This document shows, piece after piece, positions 5,911 through 5,979 of a stretch of DNA of 5,979 nt. Location: the NCBI GenBank assembly GCA_002011685.1, contig MTOL01000556.1:4078-10056 (forward strand), read 5' to 3'. Under the pieces are notes generated by a model that saw only the letters and a program-made list of their open reading frames with translations, had not been told where the DNA came from and did no database searches. Made by a program: the position numbers and the translations under genes. How positions within the stretch are numbered: the stretch's first letter is position 1; each line of letters starts with the position of its first letter. The DNA is from Deferribacteres bacterium JdFR-76 (lineage in GTDB: Bacteria > Zhuqueibacterota > JdFR-76).

Positions 5911-5936
5911 CGGGCGGACCGATTTCGGACCGCCCG
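5911..5936. repeat. Strong near-perfect hairpin
   Basis: CGGGCGG (5911-5917) pairs with CCGCCCG (5930-5936), then an A-A mismatch, then CCG (5919-5921) with CGG (5926-5928) around the loop ATTT. It lies just after the terminator and about 18 nt beyond a possible minus-strand stop codon at 5957-5955. It could therefore act on a convergent gene, although no T-run follows on either strand. Confidence 0.55.
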
Positions 5937-5954
5937 TCTCATCTGTGCAAACTG

Positions 5955-5979
5955 TTAAACGGTTACCCATTCTTTCCCT
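5955..5979 (-). CDS. Possible C-terminal end of a convergent gene
   Basis: Read on the minus strand from the window edge, one frame gives GKEWVTV and then TAA at 5957-5955, with the strong hairpin 5911-5936 starting 18 nt downstream. The spacing suits the 3' end of a gene entering from the right, and convergence with the terminated plus-strand operon is plausible. Seven codons are far too few to identify anything, and another minus-strand frame is also open here, so this is only a suggestion. Confidence 0.2.

Noticed and set aside
5856..5979. Plus-strand frame from ATG 5856 open to the window edge
   Set aside because: It runs straight through the terminator and the second hairpin, and the only AGGAGG (5829-5834) is 21 nt from the ATG, too far to serve it.

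Overview
The window looks like ordinary chromosomal sequence from a Gram-negative bacterium with an outer membrane. It holds two lipoproteins with clear lipoboxes, a secreted outer-membrane beta-barrel candidate, a patatin-like lipase and three probable cytoplasmic or envelope enzymes. The barrel candidate fits the DUF6588 family, and its promoter fits the TTG-N20-TAnnTTTG pattern of Bacteroidota. Together these suggest the FCB superphylum. Every gene also has a strong GGAGG-like ribosome binding site, which is uncommon in Bacteroidota proper, so a neighbouring lineage such as Calditrichota, KSB1 or Ignavibacteria is a reasonable but unproven guess. Codon and base use look even across the window. 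I see no insertion sequence, phage gene, CRISPR array, tRNA or rRNA.

Layout. Positions 1-470 (minus) hold the N-terminal 156 codons of aldose 1-epimerase (GalM); the rest lies outside the window. Positions 471-772 are a divergent intergenic region with a candidate galM promoter and a possible tiny ORF. Positions 773-3006 (+) hold a tight two-gene unit: a DUF885 metallopeptidase-like lipoprotein and, 5 bp later, a YfcE/MJ0936-type metallophosphoesterase. Positions 3007-3170 are a gap rich in inverted repeats, including a perfect 21-bp palindrome. Positions 3171-4067 (+) hold a patatin-like phospholipase with an intact Ser-Asp dyad. Positions 4068-4211 contain a long hairpin with a G7 tract, followed by a good promoter. 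Positions 4212-5701 (+) hold a second two-gene unit: the DUF6588-like barrel candidate and an unrecognised small lipoprotein. Positions 5702-5979 contain repeats, an intrinsic terminator, a second strong hairpin and possibly the last codons of a convergent gene.

Functionally this is mostly envelope and housekeeping material. The lipoprotein peptidase and phosphoesterase are probably co-translated. The barrel candidate and small lipoprotein are probably co-transcribed and may act together at the outer membrane. I found no convincing new defence, mobile or biosynthetic system. The least explained elements are the barrel/lipoprotein pair and the structured intergenic regions at 3020-3113 and 4071-4110.
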